Shown: positions 24,046 to 33,382 of the stretch, in pieces
Layout of the letters: every line of letters begins with the position of its first letter
Numbering within the stretch: position 1 is the first letter of the stretch
NCBI RefSeq assembly: GCF_009742705.1
Contig: NZ_WPCU01000010.1
Location: forward strand, 739,531-803,530
Origin: Auraticoccus cholistanensis
GTDB lineage: Bacteria; Actinomycetota; Actinomycetes; Propionibacteriales; Propionibacteriaceae
Length of the DNA: 64,000 nucleotides
Direction: 5' to 3'
The notes under the pieces: generated by a model
Told to the model about the DNA's origin: nothing
The model's database searches: none
Seen by the model: only the letters and a program-made list of their open reading frames with translations
Made by a program: the position numbers and the translations under genes

Positions 24046-25239
24046 ATGGCACCCGCTCCGGTCGACCGCTCCCACGACGTCCTCGTCGTGGGCGGCGGCA
24101 ACGGCGGCATCTCGACCGCGGCCCTGCTGCTCCGGCGCGGCTGCCCCGACGTCGGGCTGGTCGACCCGTCCGAGACCCACTGGTACAAGCCGCTGCAGAA
24201 CTACGTGGGCGGCGGGCTCTGCGACCTGGACGAGCTGCGTCGCCCGCAGGCCTCGGTGGTCCCCCCGGACGTCCACTGGCACCGCACCGCGGCCGTCGCG
24301 GTCGACCCGGCGGCCCAGGTCGTCACCTGCGCCGACGGCACCCGCATCGGCTACGGCGACCTGGTGCTCTCCCCCGGCGGGCAGCACGACTGGTCCCAGG
24401 TGCCCGGGGCGGGTGAGGCGGTGACGGACGGCCGGGCCGTCAGCACCTACGTCGGCGAGCGGGCGCCCGAGGTCTGGCGCCAGGTGCAGGCGCTGCGGTC
24501 CGGCACCGCCGTGTTCACCATCCACGCCGGCCCCTCGTCGGGACGCGAGACCGTGCTGAAGCCGATGTTCATGGCCTGCGACCACTGGCGCAGCGCCGGG
24601 GTGCTCGACGACATCGACGTCGTCCTGGTCTGCGACACCGGGCGCATCCACCCGGTGGCGCGGATCGAGCAGGAGATCCGGACGCACCTGGCCGGCTACG
24701 GCATCACGGTGCGGGAGCACACCGCGGTCGTCGCCGTGGAGGACCGGGTGGTGGTGCTGGAGTCCCCCGACGGCCCCGAGCGGCTCCCGTTCGACCTGCT
24801 GCACCTGCTGCCGCCCTACCGGGCCCCCGCCTTCCTGGCGGACTCCGGACTGGACGCCGAGGGCACCCGGGGCTACGCCGCGGTCGACCCCGAGACCCTG
24901 CAGCACCCCGCCCACGGACGCATCTGGTGCATCGGCGACGGGGCCGACCTGGGCACCGCCCGCACCGGTGGCGGCCTGCGCCGTCAGGTGGCCGTCGTCG
25001 TGGAGAACATCCGGCGGTCGCGGCGAGGCGAGGAGCTGCAGCGCTACGACGGCTACACCGTCGGTCCGATCACCACCTCGCGGAGCCGGCTCTCGCTCGG
25101 CGAGTACGACCGCACCGACCGCCTCACCCCCAGCATCCCGCTCGTCGACACCGTCCGCAGCCGGCGGGTGTGGTGGGTGGTGGACCGCTACCTGCTGCCG
25201 TGGACCTACTGGCACCGCATCCTCAAGGGCCGGGTCTGA
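24046..25239 (+). CDS. SQR-like FAD-dependent oxidoreductase
   Basis: A 397-aa flavoprotein of the sulfide:quinone oxidoreductase (mitochondrial SQOR/type II) group. The FAD-binding GGGNGGIS is at the N terminus. SQR landmarks HWYKPLQNYVGGG, LVLSPGGQ and WCIGDGADL follow, with a C-terminal amphipathic segment (YLLPWTYWHRILKG) that may bind the membrane. The usual active-site Cys of the CAGAPQK-type stretch is absent (IHAGPSSGRETVLKP), so canonical sulfide chemistry is doubtful. It ends 7 bp from the convergent DUF418 gene. Confidence 0.8.
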   Translation: MAPAPVDRSHDVLVVGGGNGGISTAALLLRRGCPDVGLVDPSETHWYKPLQNYVGGGLCDLDELRRPQASVVPPDVHWHRTAAVAVDPAAQVVTCADGTRIGYGDLVLSPGGQHDWSQVPGAGEAVTDGRAVSTYVGERAPEVWRQVQALRSGTAVFTIHAGPSSGRETVLKPMFMACDHWRSAGVLDDIDVVLVCDTGRIHPVARIEQEIRTHLAGYGITVREHTAVVAVEDRVVVLESPDGPERLPFDLLHLLPPYRAPAFLADSGLDAEGTRGYAAVDPETLQHPAHGRIWCIGDGADLGTARTGGGLRRQVAVVVENIRRSRRGEELQRYDGYTVGPITTSRSRLSLGEYDRTDRLTPSIPLVDTVRSRRVWWVVDRYLLPWTYWHRILKGRV

Positions 25240-25246
25240 GCGCCGC

Positions 25247-26494
25247 TCACCCCGGCCGCGGCACCGCCCGGCGCGGGTAGGACAACCACCGCAGCAGCGT
25301 CTCGGCCGGCCCGCGACGCCCCGCCCGCTCCAGCGCCACCGCGCCGGCCACCGTCAGCAGCCACACCCCGACGGCGAGGGCGGCGGTGCCCGCGCTCCCC
25401 AGCCAGCCGCCGACGCCGAGCCCCCAGGCGGCCAGCAGCGGCGCGCACAGCACCGACTGCGCCAGGTAGCACGACAGCGACCGCTTGCCGACCGCGGTGA
25501 GCGCCAGCACCGGCCCGCTGCCGGCACCGCGTCGGCCCAGCCGGGCGGCCAGCAGACCGAACAGGGCCACGTAGCCGACCCCGCCGGCCAACCCGGTCAC
25601 CGACTGGGTGACCGAGAAGACCCACGACACACCGTCGGGGACGCCCAGCACGCCGACGTGGTGCAGCGCGTGCGGGAGCCCACCCAGCCAGGCCACCGAG
25701 ATCCCGGCCACCGCGACCCGGCGCAGCAGCAGCCGGTGCTGCTCGGGGTGCTCCAGCACCCCGTGCCGGGCGGCCCAGAACGCCAGCAGCACGCAGATCG
25801 GGATCACCAGGCTGAGCACGCCCTGACCGAGCACCAGGAAGGGCCAGACACCGAGTCGGACCGGCACCGACGCCGGCCAGCTCTCGATCCCGTTGATGCC
25901 CTGCACGAGCTCCAGGAAGCTCTCCGAGGAGCCCACCGGCACGCCGAGGACGACCAGTGCCACCGCCGCCCCCACCGCCAGCACCGCCGACGTGGCGAGC
26001 AGCGAGAACAGCACCGCCGCCCAGACGACGAGCGTGGTGTCGCGCCGGCGCAGGAAGGCGGCCACCGCCACCAGACCGACGAGGCCGTAGGCCCCGAGGA
26101 TGTCGCCGTACCAGAGCAGCCCGGCGTGCAGCAGCCCGAGCAGCAGCATCCACAGGTGACGCCGGCGCAGCACCCGGCGGACGTCGCGCTCGGGCACCCC
26201 GGCGGCGGTCTGGCGCCGGTGCAGCTGCACGATGCCGTAGCCGAACAGGAAGGCGAACATCGGGTACACCCGGGAGTCGACCGCGGTGATGACCACCGCC
26301 TGCACGACCCGGTCCAGCACACCGCCCTCGGCGGGGTGGACGGTCGTCAGCCCCGCAGGGGTGCCGTACAGGTACCACGGCGTGTTGGCCAGGGCGATCA
26401 GCAGCAGCATGGCCCCACGTGCCAGGTCGGGGGCCAGCGACCGGCCCGGCCCGCGCAGCGAGGTGGGTGCCGCGGTGGCCACGGGAGTGCTCAT
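25247..26494 (-). CDS. DUF418 family integral membrane protein
   Basis: A 415-aa membrane protein with about 10 hydrophobic segments. It has the family features: an N-terminal DLARGAMLLLIALANTPW, the DSRVYPMFAFLFGYGIVQ segment, and a C-terminal DUF418 region with GKRSLSCYLAQSVLCAPLL. The family resembles acyltransferase-3 membrane proteins and is often linked to transport or envelope modification; no role is proven. ATG 26494. Confidence 0.87.
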   Translation of the reverse strand: MSTPVATAAPTSLRGPGRSLAPDLARGAMLLLIALANTPWYLYGTPAGLTTVHPAEGGVLDRVVQAVVITAVDSRVYPMFAFLFGYGIVQLHRRQTAAGVPERDVRRVLRRRHLWMLLLGLLHAGLLWYGDILGAYGLVGLVAVAAFLRRRDTTLVVWAAVLFSLLATSAVLAVGAAVALVVLGVPVGSSESFLELVQGINGIESWPASVPVRLGVWPFLVLGQGVLSLVIPICVLLAFWAARHGVLEHPEQHRLLLRRVAVAGISVAWLGGLPHALHHVGVLGVPDGVSWVFSVTQSVTGLAGGVGYVALFGLLAARLGRRGAGSGPVLALTAVGKRSLSCYLAQSVLCAPLLAAWGLGVGGWLGSAGTAALAVGVWLLTVAGAVALERAGRRGPAETLLRWLSYPRRAVPRPG

Positions 26495-26541
26495 GCCCCG
26501 GATGCTGCCAGCGGCCGGCGACGTGACGGATCCGGGAGCGC

Positions 26542-26580
26542 CAGGAGGGGTCCCCGGGGCTGCCCCGGAGACCCCTCCTG
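26542..26580 (-). terminator. Terminator of the sugar ABC operon
   Basis: A long hairpin with outer arms CAGGAGGGGTC / GACCCCTCCTG, one C/A mismatch and inner arms CCGGGG / CCCCGG. It lies 21 bp after the last permease stop codon, between that gene and the DUF418 gene. Confidence 0.7.
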
Positions 26581-26600
26581 CGAGGTGGCGCCTCAGCGGC

Positions 26601-27545
26601 TCACTTGACGCCGCCGGCGGTCAGACCGGCCACGATGCGGCGCTGGAAGATCAGCACCGCGATGAGCAGCGGCACGGTGACCACCACGCCGGCGGCCATG
26701 ATCGTGCCGTACGGCGTGTCGTAGCCGTACTGGCCGGTGAACTTGCTGATGGACACGGTCGCGGTCTGCATGTCCTGGTCGCGGCCGAAGGTCAACGCGA
26801 TGATGAACTCGTTCCACACCGCGATGAAGGTGATGATGGCGGTGGTGAACACACCCGGTGCGGCCAGCGGCAGGATCACCTTGCGGAACGCCTGACCGGG
26901 CGTGCAGCCGTCCACCATGGCCGCCTGCTCCAGCTCGACCGGCAGCTGGCGGAAGAAGGCGGTCAGGTTCCACACGCACAGCGGCATGGCGAAGGACAGG
27001 CTCGGCAGCACCAGCGCCTGGTAGGTGTTCATCCAGTTCACCGGGAACCACTCGTAGGTGCCGGTGAACATCTTCAGCAGCGGGATGATCAGCGTGATGC
27101 CCGGGAACATCGAGGTCGCGATGATGATGGCCAGGATGATGCCCTTGAAGCGGAACCGCAGCCGGGCCAGGGCGTAGGCGGCGATGATGCCGAACAGCAG
27201 CGTCAGGAGCGTCGTCACGCTGGAGACGATGAGCGAGTTGCCCAGCGAGACCATGAAGTTGTTGTTCCCGGCGAAGACGCCGACGAAGTTCTCGAACGAC
27301 ACCGGGCTGGGCAGCAGCTCGGTGCTGCGGCCCTCGTCGGGCGTGCGGAGCGCGGAGACCACCATCCAGTAGAACGGCAGGATGCAGTAGATGACGATCA
27401 GCGCCATGCCGACGTAGGAGGCGATCTTGCCGACCGTGCTGCGGGCCGAGCGCTTCGGCTTGTTGAGCTGGGCGATCTCCTCGGCGGTGGTGTGGTGCTG
27501 GACGGCGATCTCGTCCAGGCTGGTGCGTGCGGCGGTGGTGCTCAC
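26601..27545 (-). CDS. Carbohydrate ABC transporter permease (MalG type)
   Basis: A 314-aa inner-membrane subunit with about six transmembrane helices after a ~45-residue N-terminal tail. The EAA loop that contacts the ATPase is ELEQAAMVDGCTPGQAFRKVILPLAAPG. GTG 27545 overlaps the MalF-type stop codon and has AGGAGG upstream. No ATPase gene follows; a shared MsmK/MalK-like ATPase from elsewhere would energise the system, as is common in actinobacteria. Substrate probably an oligosaccharide. Confidence 0.92.
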   Translation of the reverse strand: MSTTAARTSLDEIAVQHHTTAEEIAQLNKPKRSARSTVGKIASYVGMALIVIYCILPFYWMVVSALRTPDEGRSTELLPSPVSFENFVGVFAGNNNFMVSLGNSLIVSSVTTLLTLLFGIIAAYALARLRFRFKGIILAIIIATSMFPGITLIIPLLKMFTGTYEWFPVNWMNTYQALVLPSLSFAMPLCVWNLTAFFRQLPVELEQAAMVDGCTPGQAFRKVILPLAAPGVFTTAIITFIAVWNEFIIALTFGRDQDMQTATVSISKFTGQYGYDTPYGTIMAAGVVVTVPLLIAVLIFQRRIVAGLTAGGVK

Positions 27546-28636
27546 GGCATGCCTCCTGAGGTGATGCTGGTGCGCTGCTTGCCGGTGCGCGAGCCGGCCA
27601 GCTTGCCCTCGGCCTTCTTGCGGCGGCGCTGCTCGCGCAGGGCCTTGCTCTCCTCGTCCCCGACCACGTCGGCTCCCAGCAGCTTCACGAAGATGAAGGC
27701 CACCAGCACGATGTAGAGGAACAGCACGATCGAGTAGGCGGCGGCCGGTCCGTAGCGGGTGGCGTTCGCCTCCTCGTAGGCGAACATCGACAGCGTCTCG
27801 ACCGAGTACTTGGCCGGGCCGATCATCGCGTAGGGAGCGTCGAAGATGCGCAGCGTGTCGAGGGTGCGGAAGAGCACCGCCACCACGAGGGTCGGCTTCA
27901 CCATCGGCAGCGTGATCCGCACGAACTGCTGCCAGACGCTGGCCCCGTCGACCTTGGCCGCCTCGTAGACCTCGGCGGGGATGGTCTGCAGCCCGGCCAG
28001 CACCAGCAGGCCGATGAAGGGCGCCGTCTTCCAGACGTCCATGATCACCACGGCCCAGAACGAGGAGAAGTTGTCGGCCAGCCACAGCACCTGGGCTCCG
28101 AGGATGCGGTTCATGATCCCCGCCTCGTCGAAGATCAGCTTCCACATCAGCGCCGACACGATCGTGGGGATGGCCCACGGCACCAGGATCCCGGCCCGGA
28201 CGATGCCGCGGCCGCGGAACGCCTTGGACATGATCAGCGCCATCGCGACGCCGAGCACGGTCTCGATCAGCACGCAGACCAGGGTGAAGAGGCTGGTGTT
28301 GATGAACGCGTTGATGAAGCGGTCCAGCGTCCCCCAGGTGCTGGTGACGTTGTTCGTCCCGGCGAAGATGTCGGTGAAGTTGCGCAGCCCCACGAACTCC
28401 TCACCGCCCTGCAGCAGGCCGGTGTTGGGGTCGATGCCCTCGTTCTCGCGGAAGAAGGCCTCGCGGATGGACAGCAGGATCGGGATGCCGACGATCGCCA
28501 CCAGGACGATCATCGTGGGCGAGATCAGGAACGCCGCCAGCTTGCCCTGCCCGTCGCTGAGCACGTTGGCCTTGCGCTTGTGGGTGTCACCCGGCGGCGG
28601 TTGCACCGCTCGGGACGCCTCGGTCACGGTCGCCAC
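27542..28636 (-). CDS. Carbohydrate ABC transporter permease (MalF type)
   Basis: A 364-aa permease with about six transmembrane helices. The EAA loop is VYEAAKVDGASVWQQFVRITLPMVKP. The GTG start follows GAGGAGG at good spacing. A basic C-terminal tail (ALREQRRRKKAEGKLAGSR) is longer than usual. It pairs with the MalG-type subunit and is separated from the binding-protein gene by a strong hairpin. Confidence 0.92.
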   Translation of the reverse strand: MATVTEASRAVQPPPGDTHKRKANVLSDGQGKLAAFLISPTMIVLVAIVGIPILLSIREAFFRENEGIDPNTGLLQGGEEFVGLRNFTDIFAGTNNVTSTWGTLDRFINAFINTSLFTLVCVLIETVLGVAMALIMSKAFRGRGIVRAGILVPWAIPTIVSALMWKLIFDEAGIMNRILGAQVLWLADNFSSFWAVVIMDVWKTAPFIGLLVLAGLQTIPAEVYEAAKVDGASVWQQFVRITLPMVKPTLVVAVLFRTLDTLRIFDAPYAMIGPAKYSVETLSMFAYEEANATRYGPAAAYSIVLFLYIVLVAFIFVKLLGADVVGDEESKALREQRRRKKAEGKLAGSRTGKQRTSITSGGMP

Positions 28637-28683
28637 GAAAACCTCCTCGCAGTCGTGGGCGGCGTCGTCGCCGTCCGACGAGT

Positions 28684-28720
28684 CCGGCGTGGTCGCACCG
28701 TGGCGGTGCGACCACGCCGG
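28684..28720 (-). terminator. Intra-operon hairpin between binding-protein and permease genes
   Basis: A perfect 17-bp stem (CCGGCGTGGTCGCACCG and its complement) with a 3-nt loop lies in the 119-bp gap after the binding-protein stop codon. There is no T-run, so it is more likely to protect the 3' end of the binding-protein mRNA and attenuate the permeases than to end transcription fully. Confidence 0.65.
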
Positions 28721-28755
28721 CAGATGGGCGCGGGGGCCTGGTCAGGCCCGACGCG

Positions 28756-30075
28756 TCACTGGATCAGGCCGTCGAGCTTGGTCTGCAGGTCGGCGAAGGC
28801 CGCCTGCGGTTCGGTGTTGCCCTGCAGGGTGGAGTAGGTGGCGTCCTGGATGGCCAGGGTGACGTCGCCGTAGTTCACCACCTTCGGACGGGGGCGGGCG
28901 GTCTCGATGGAGGCCTTGAGGGTCTCCATGTACGGGTACTTCTCGATGAGCTCCGGGTCGGAGTACAGCGCCTCACGGGTGGGCGCCTGGGAGGTGGCCA
29001 GCGCGTTGCTCTTCTGGACCTCCTCCGAGGCCAGCCAGATCATGAAGTCCAGCGCGGTGCCCTTGTTCTCGGCGAACTTGCTGATCGCCCAGTTGTGGCC
29101 GCCGAGGCTGGAGATGCCGGGGCCGTTCAGGCCGGGCAGCGGCGCCACGGCGAACTTGCCGGCGATGTCGGACTCGCTGGCCAGGTTGTACACGTAGGGC
29201 CAGTTGCGGTGGAAGATCAGCTTGCCGTCCTGGAAGGCCTGGCGACCCTCCTCCTCGGTCCAGGTCAGGGCGGCCTGCGGGATCGTGCCGTCGGCGAAGG
29301 CGTCGCGCATCCAGGTCAGGCCGGCCACGGCCTCGGGGCTGTTGGCGGTGGGCTGGCCCGAGTCGTCGGTGATGTGCCCGCCGGCGCCGTCGACCGCCTC
29401 GGAGATGTTGACGGTGAGGCCCTCGTACTTCTGGTGCTGGCCGCCGTAGCAGTCGGCGTCGGCGGCCTCGTCCACCTCGGCCTTGATCGTCTCGCAGGCG
29501 GTCTTCATCTCGTCGTAGGTGGTGGGCGGCTCGAGGCCGGCCTCCTCCAGCCAGTCGGAGCGGTAGTACAGCAGGCCGCCGTCAGAGGTCGTCGGCACCG
29601 CGTACAGCTGGTTGAAGTAGGTGGCGGAGTCGATCGTGGGCTGCAGGAACCCGGTCAGGTCGATCTTGTCCTGCGGCAGCGGGTCGACGTACTGGTTGGC
29701 GGCGAACTCCGCGGTCCAGACGACGTCCATCGACAGGATCGTGTACTCGCTGCCCTGGGTCTCGGCGTTCTGGATCATCTGGTTGCGCTGCTGGTCGGCC
29801 TCGTCGGAGAGCTCGATCAGCTTGACGGTCTCATCCGGGTGCTCCGCGTTCCACTGGTCGACCAGGTTCTGCACGTTGCCCGACGTGTCCTTGCCCTGGA
29901 CCATCGTGATCGGGCCGCGCTGCTCGTAGGCCGGGTCCTGCGACGCGGAGCCCGACGGAGCGGGTTCGCCGCCCTGGCCGCCGTCGCCGCCGCCTCCGCA
30001 GGCTGCCAGCGCCAGCAGAGCACTGGTCGACAGCGCTGCGATCGTCACCCGGCGGGTTCGCCGTGCAAATGACAT
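28756..30075 (-). CDS. Carbohydrate ABC transporter substrate-binding lipoprotein
   Basis: A 439-aa family-1 extracellular binding protein. The signal peptide ends in the lipobox LAAC and a Gly/Ser-rich linker follows. The fold is the MalE/TMBP type (SEYTILSMDVVWTAEFAANQYVDPL, YAVPTTSDGGLLYYRSDWLEEAG, LGGHNWAISKFAENK). ATG 30075 follows GTGAGG. It captures an oligosaccharide for the two downstream permeases. The 157 bp upstream hold its promoter; I see no clear operator there. Confidence 0.92.
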   Translation of the reverse strand: MSFARRTRRVTIAALSTSALLALAACGGGGDGGQGGEPAPSGSASQDPAYEQRGPITMVQGKDTSGNVQNLVDQWNAEHPDETVKLIELSDEADQQRNQMIQNAETQGSEYTILSMDVVWTAEFAANQYVDPLPQDKIDLTGFLQPTIDSATYFNQLYAVPTTSDGGLLYYRSDWLEEAGLEPPTTYDEMKTACETIKAEVDEAADADCYGGQHQKYEGLTVNISEAVDGAGGHITDDSGQPTANSPEAVAGLTWMRDAFADGTIPQAALTWTEEEGRQAFQDGKLIFHRNWPYVYNLASESDIAGKFAVAPLPGLNGPGISSLGGHNWAISKFAENKGTALDFMIWLASEEVQKSNALATSQAPTREALYSDPELIEKYPYMETLKASIETARPRPKVVNYGDVTLAIQDATYSTLQGNTEPQAAFADLQTKLDGLIQ

Positions 30076-30232
30076 GTGTGCCTCACTTCGTCGTAGAGAA
30101 CAACACCCCGAACGGTGCCCCATTCACAGTACGCAGGCCCGGTGGCCCACGAACCCGGGCGGGGAACCCGGGATCACATCGTTATCAGAGAGCGACCATC
30201 ACCGCCAGCACGTCGGCGCTTGCGTGCCGACG

Positions 30233-30541
30233 TCAACGCTTGCGGGTGAGCCGGCGGATCACCAGCACGAAGGCGACCAGGCCGCCGACGGCCCCGCCGA
30301 TCAGCGCGATGCGGTCCCAGCGCCAGCCGTCGGCGTCCTTGATCTGGGACTTCGCCGCCTCGAGCTCGACGCGGGCCGCGCTCTTGGCGTCCTCGACCTG
30401 CCGCTGCACGATCCGGCGGGGGTGGACCTCGTCGACGACCTCCCGGACGTCCCCCGACAGCCGGGCCCGGGCGGCGGCGATGTCGGCCCGCGCCTGCTCG
30501 GCGGTCACCTTCGGTTGCTTCTTGCGCTTGGCCTCGGCCAT
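30233..30541 (-). CDS. DUF3618 domain-containing membrane protein
   Basis: A 102-aa protein. A helical soluble part matches DUF3618 (QARADIAAARARLSGDVREVVDEVHPRRIVQRQ). One C-terminal transmembrane helix (IALIGGAVGGLVAFVLVIRRL) follows, with a basic end. The start follows AAGGAG. The family is small and actinobacterial with no known function. It diverges from the peroxiredoxin gene. Confidence 0.85.
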   Translation of the reverse strand: MAEAKRKKQPKVTAEQARADIAAARARLSGDVREVVDEVHPRRIVQRQVEDAKSAARVELEAAKSQIKDADGWRWDRIALIGGAVGGLVAFVLVIRRLTRKR

Positions 30542-30616
30542 CTCAGCTCCTTCGTGGTCGAGTCGCAAGCCTAGGACAGCGCCGCCGCGGGCGCGCCGCA
30601 GCCCCGTCGCCGGCAG

Positions 30617-30622
30617 TAGGGT
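30617..30622 (+). promoter_or_regulatory. -10 hexamer, leaderless promoter of the peroxiredoxin gene
   Basis: TAGGGT with a 7-nt gap to ATG 30630. Confidence 0.55.
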
Positions 30623-30629
30623 GACCGCC

Positions 30630-31109
30630 ATGACGAGCCAGCTGTCCCCCGGCGACACCGCCCCGGCCTTCACCCTGACCGACGCCGACGGCTCCCAGGT
30701 CTCGCTGTCGGACTTCGCCGGACAGCGGGTGATCGTCTACTTCTACCCGGCCGCGATGACCCCGGGCTGCACCACCCAGGCGATCGACTTCACCGCCGCC
30801 TCGGAGTCGCTGACCGAGGCCGGGGTGACGGTGCTGGGCATCTCCCCCGACGAGCCCTCCAAGCTGGCCGCGTTCGCCGAGAAGGAGTCCATCAGCTTCC
30901 CGCTGCTGTCCGACCCGGACCGCAGCACGCTGCGGGCCTGGGGCGCCTTCGGCTCCAAGATGCTCTACGGCAAGGACGTGCAGGGCGTGATCCGCTCCAC
31001 CTTCGTGGTCGACGTCGACGAGCAGGGGGTCGGCACCGTCGCCGAGGCCCGCTACAACGTCCGCGCCAAGGGCCACGTCGAGAAGCTGCTGCGCGAGCTC
31101 GGCGTCTGA
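30630..31109 (+). CDS. bcp: Peroxiredoxin, BCP type
   Basis: A 159-aa thiol peroxidase of the PrxQ/BCP group that reduces hydroperoxides in the cytoplasm. The peroxidatic Cys is in MTPGCTTQAIDF. The resolving Cys usually five residues later is missing (Asp there), so this is a 1-Cys form or uses an external thiol such as mycothiol. The rest is typical (VIVYFYPA, VLGISPDEPSKLAAFAEKESISFPLLSDP). tRNA-Leu follows on the same strand. Confidence 0.92.
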   Translation: MTSQLSPGDTAPAFTLTDADGSQVSLSDFAGQRVIVYFYPAAMTPGCTTQAIDFTAASESLTEAGVTVLGISPDEPSKLAAFAEKESISFPLLSDPDRSTLRAWGAFGSKMLYGKDVQGVIRSTFVVDVDEQGVGTVAEARYNVRAKGHVEKLLRELGV

Positions 31110-31132
31110 GACCCGCCGGTCCCGGCACTCCC

Positions 31133-31138
31133 TAGACT
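31133..31138 (+). promoter_or_regulatory. -10 hexamer upstream of tRNA-Leu
   Basis: TAGACT 13 nt before the first base of tRNA-Leu. Confidence 0.5.
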
Positions 31139-31151
31139 GGCGGCGGCTGCG

Positions 31152-31237
31152 GCCGGAGTGGTGGAACTGGCAGACACGCAGGATTTAGGTTCCTGTGCCC
31201 CCAGGGCGTGAGGGTTCGAGCCCCTTCTCCGGCACCA
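31152..31237 (+). tRNA. tRNA-Leu (anticodon TAG)
   Basis: A class II tRNA of 86 nt with CCA encoded. The acceptor is GCCGGAG / CTCCGGC, the anticodon stem-loop CAGGA TTTAGGT TCCTG, and a long variable arm (TGCCCCCAGGGCGT) and T-loop TTCGAGC follow. Confidence 0.95.
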
Positions 31238-31387
31238 GCGGTGTGCCCACCTCGGGTAGACTCCGCGCGGCTGCCCCGCCGGCAGAGCTCTGCTCGCACC
31301 CGCAAGGCCTCGTGCCTCGCCGTCGCGAACCGCTCTCTGCCAGCGGCACCGTGGCGGCCAGACCCCACTCGACACGGAGAGCTCCGC

Positions 31388-33250
<1,863 letters not shown>

Positions 33251-33275
33251 CGCGGGTCGACGTCGTGCGTCCGGG

Positions 33276-33295
33276 CCGGACCTGTGCCGGTCCGG
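33276..33295 (+). terminator. Possible weak terminator after typA
   Basis: A 7-bp stem CCGGACC / GGTCCGG with a 6-nt loop, 25 bp after the typA stop codon; no T-run. Confidence 0.35.
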
Positions 33296-33382
33296 GCGGT
33301 GCCGGTCCGGGGCGCGCAGGGGCTGGGAAGTGTCGGCGGTGTGCGCTGTGATGGGAGCACGTACCCGTCCAGGAGGCTCCCG

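Noticed and set aside
26601..30075. Maltose-specific transporter assignment
   Set aside because: The subunits fit the MalEFG group, but no ATPase or sugar enzyme lies in the operon and the ligand cannot be read from sequence.
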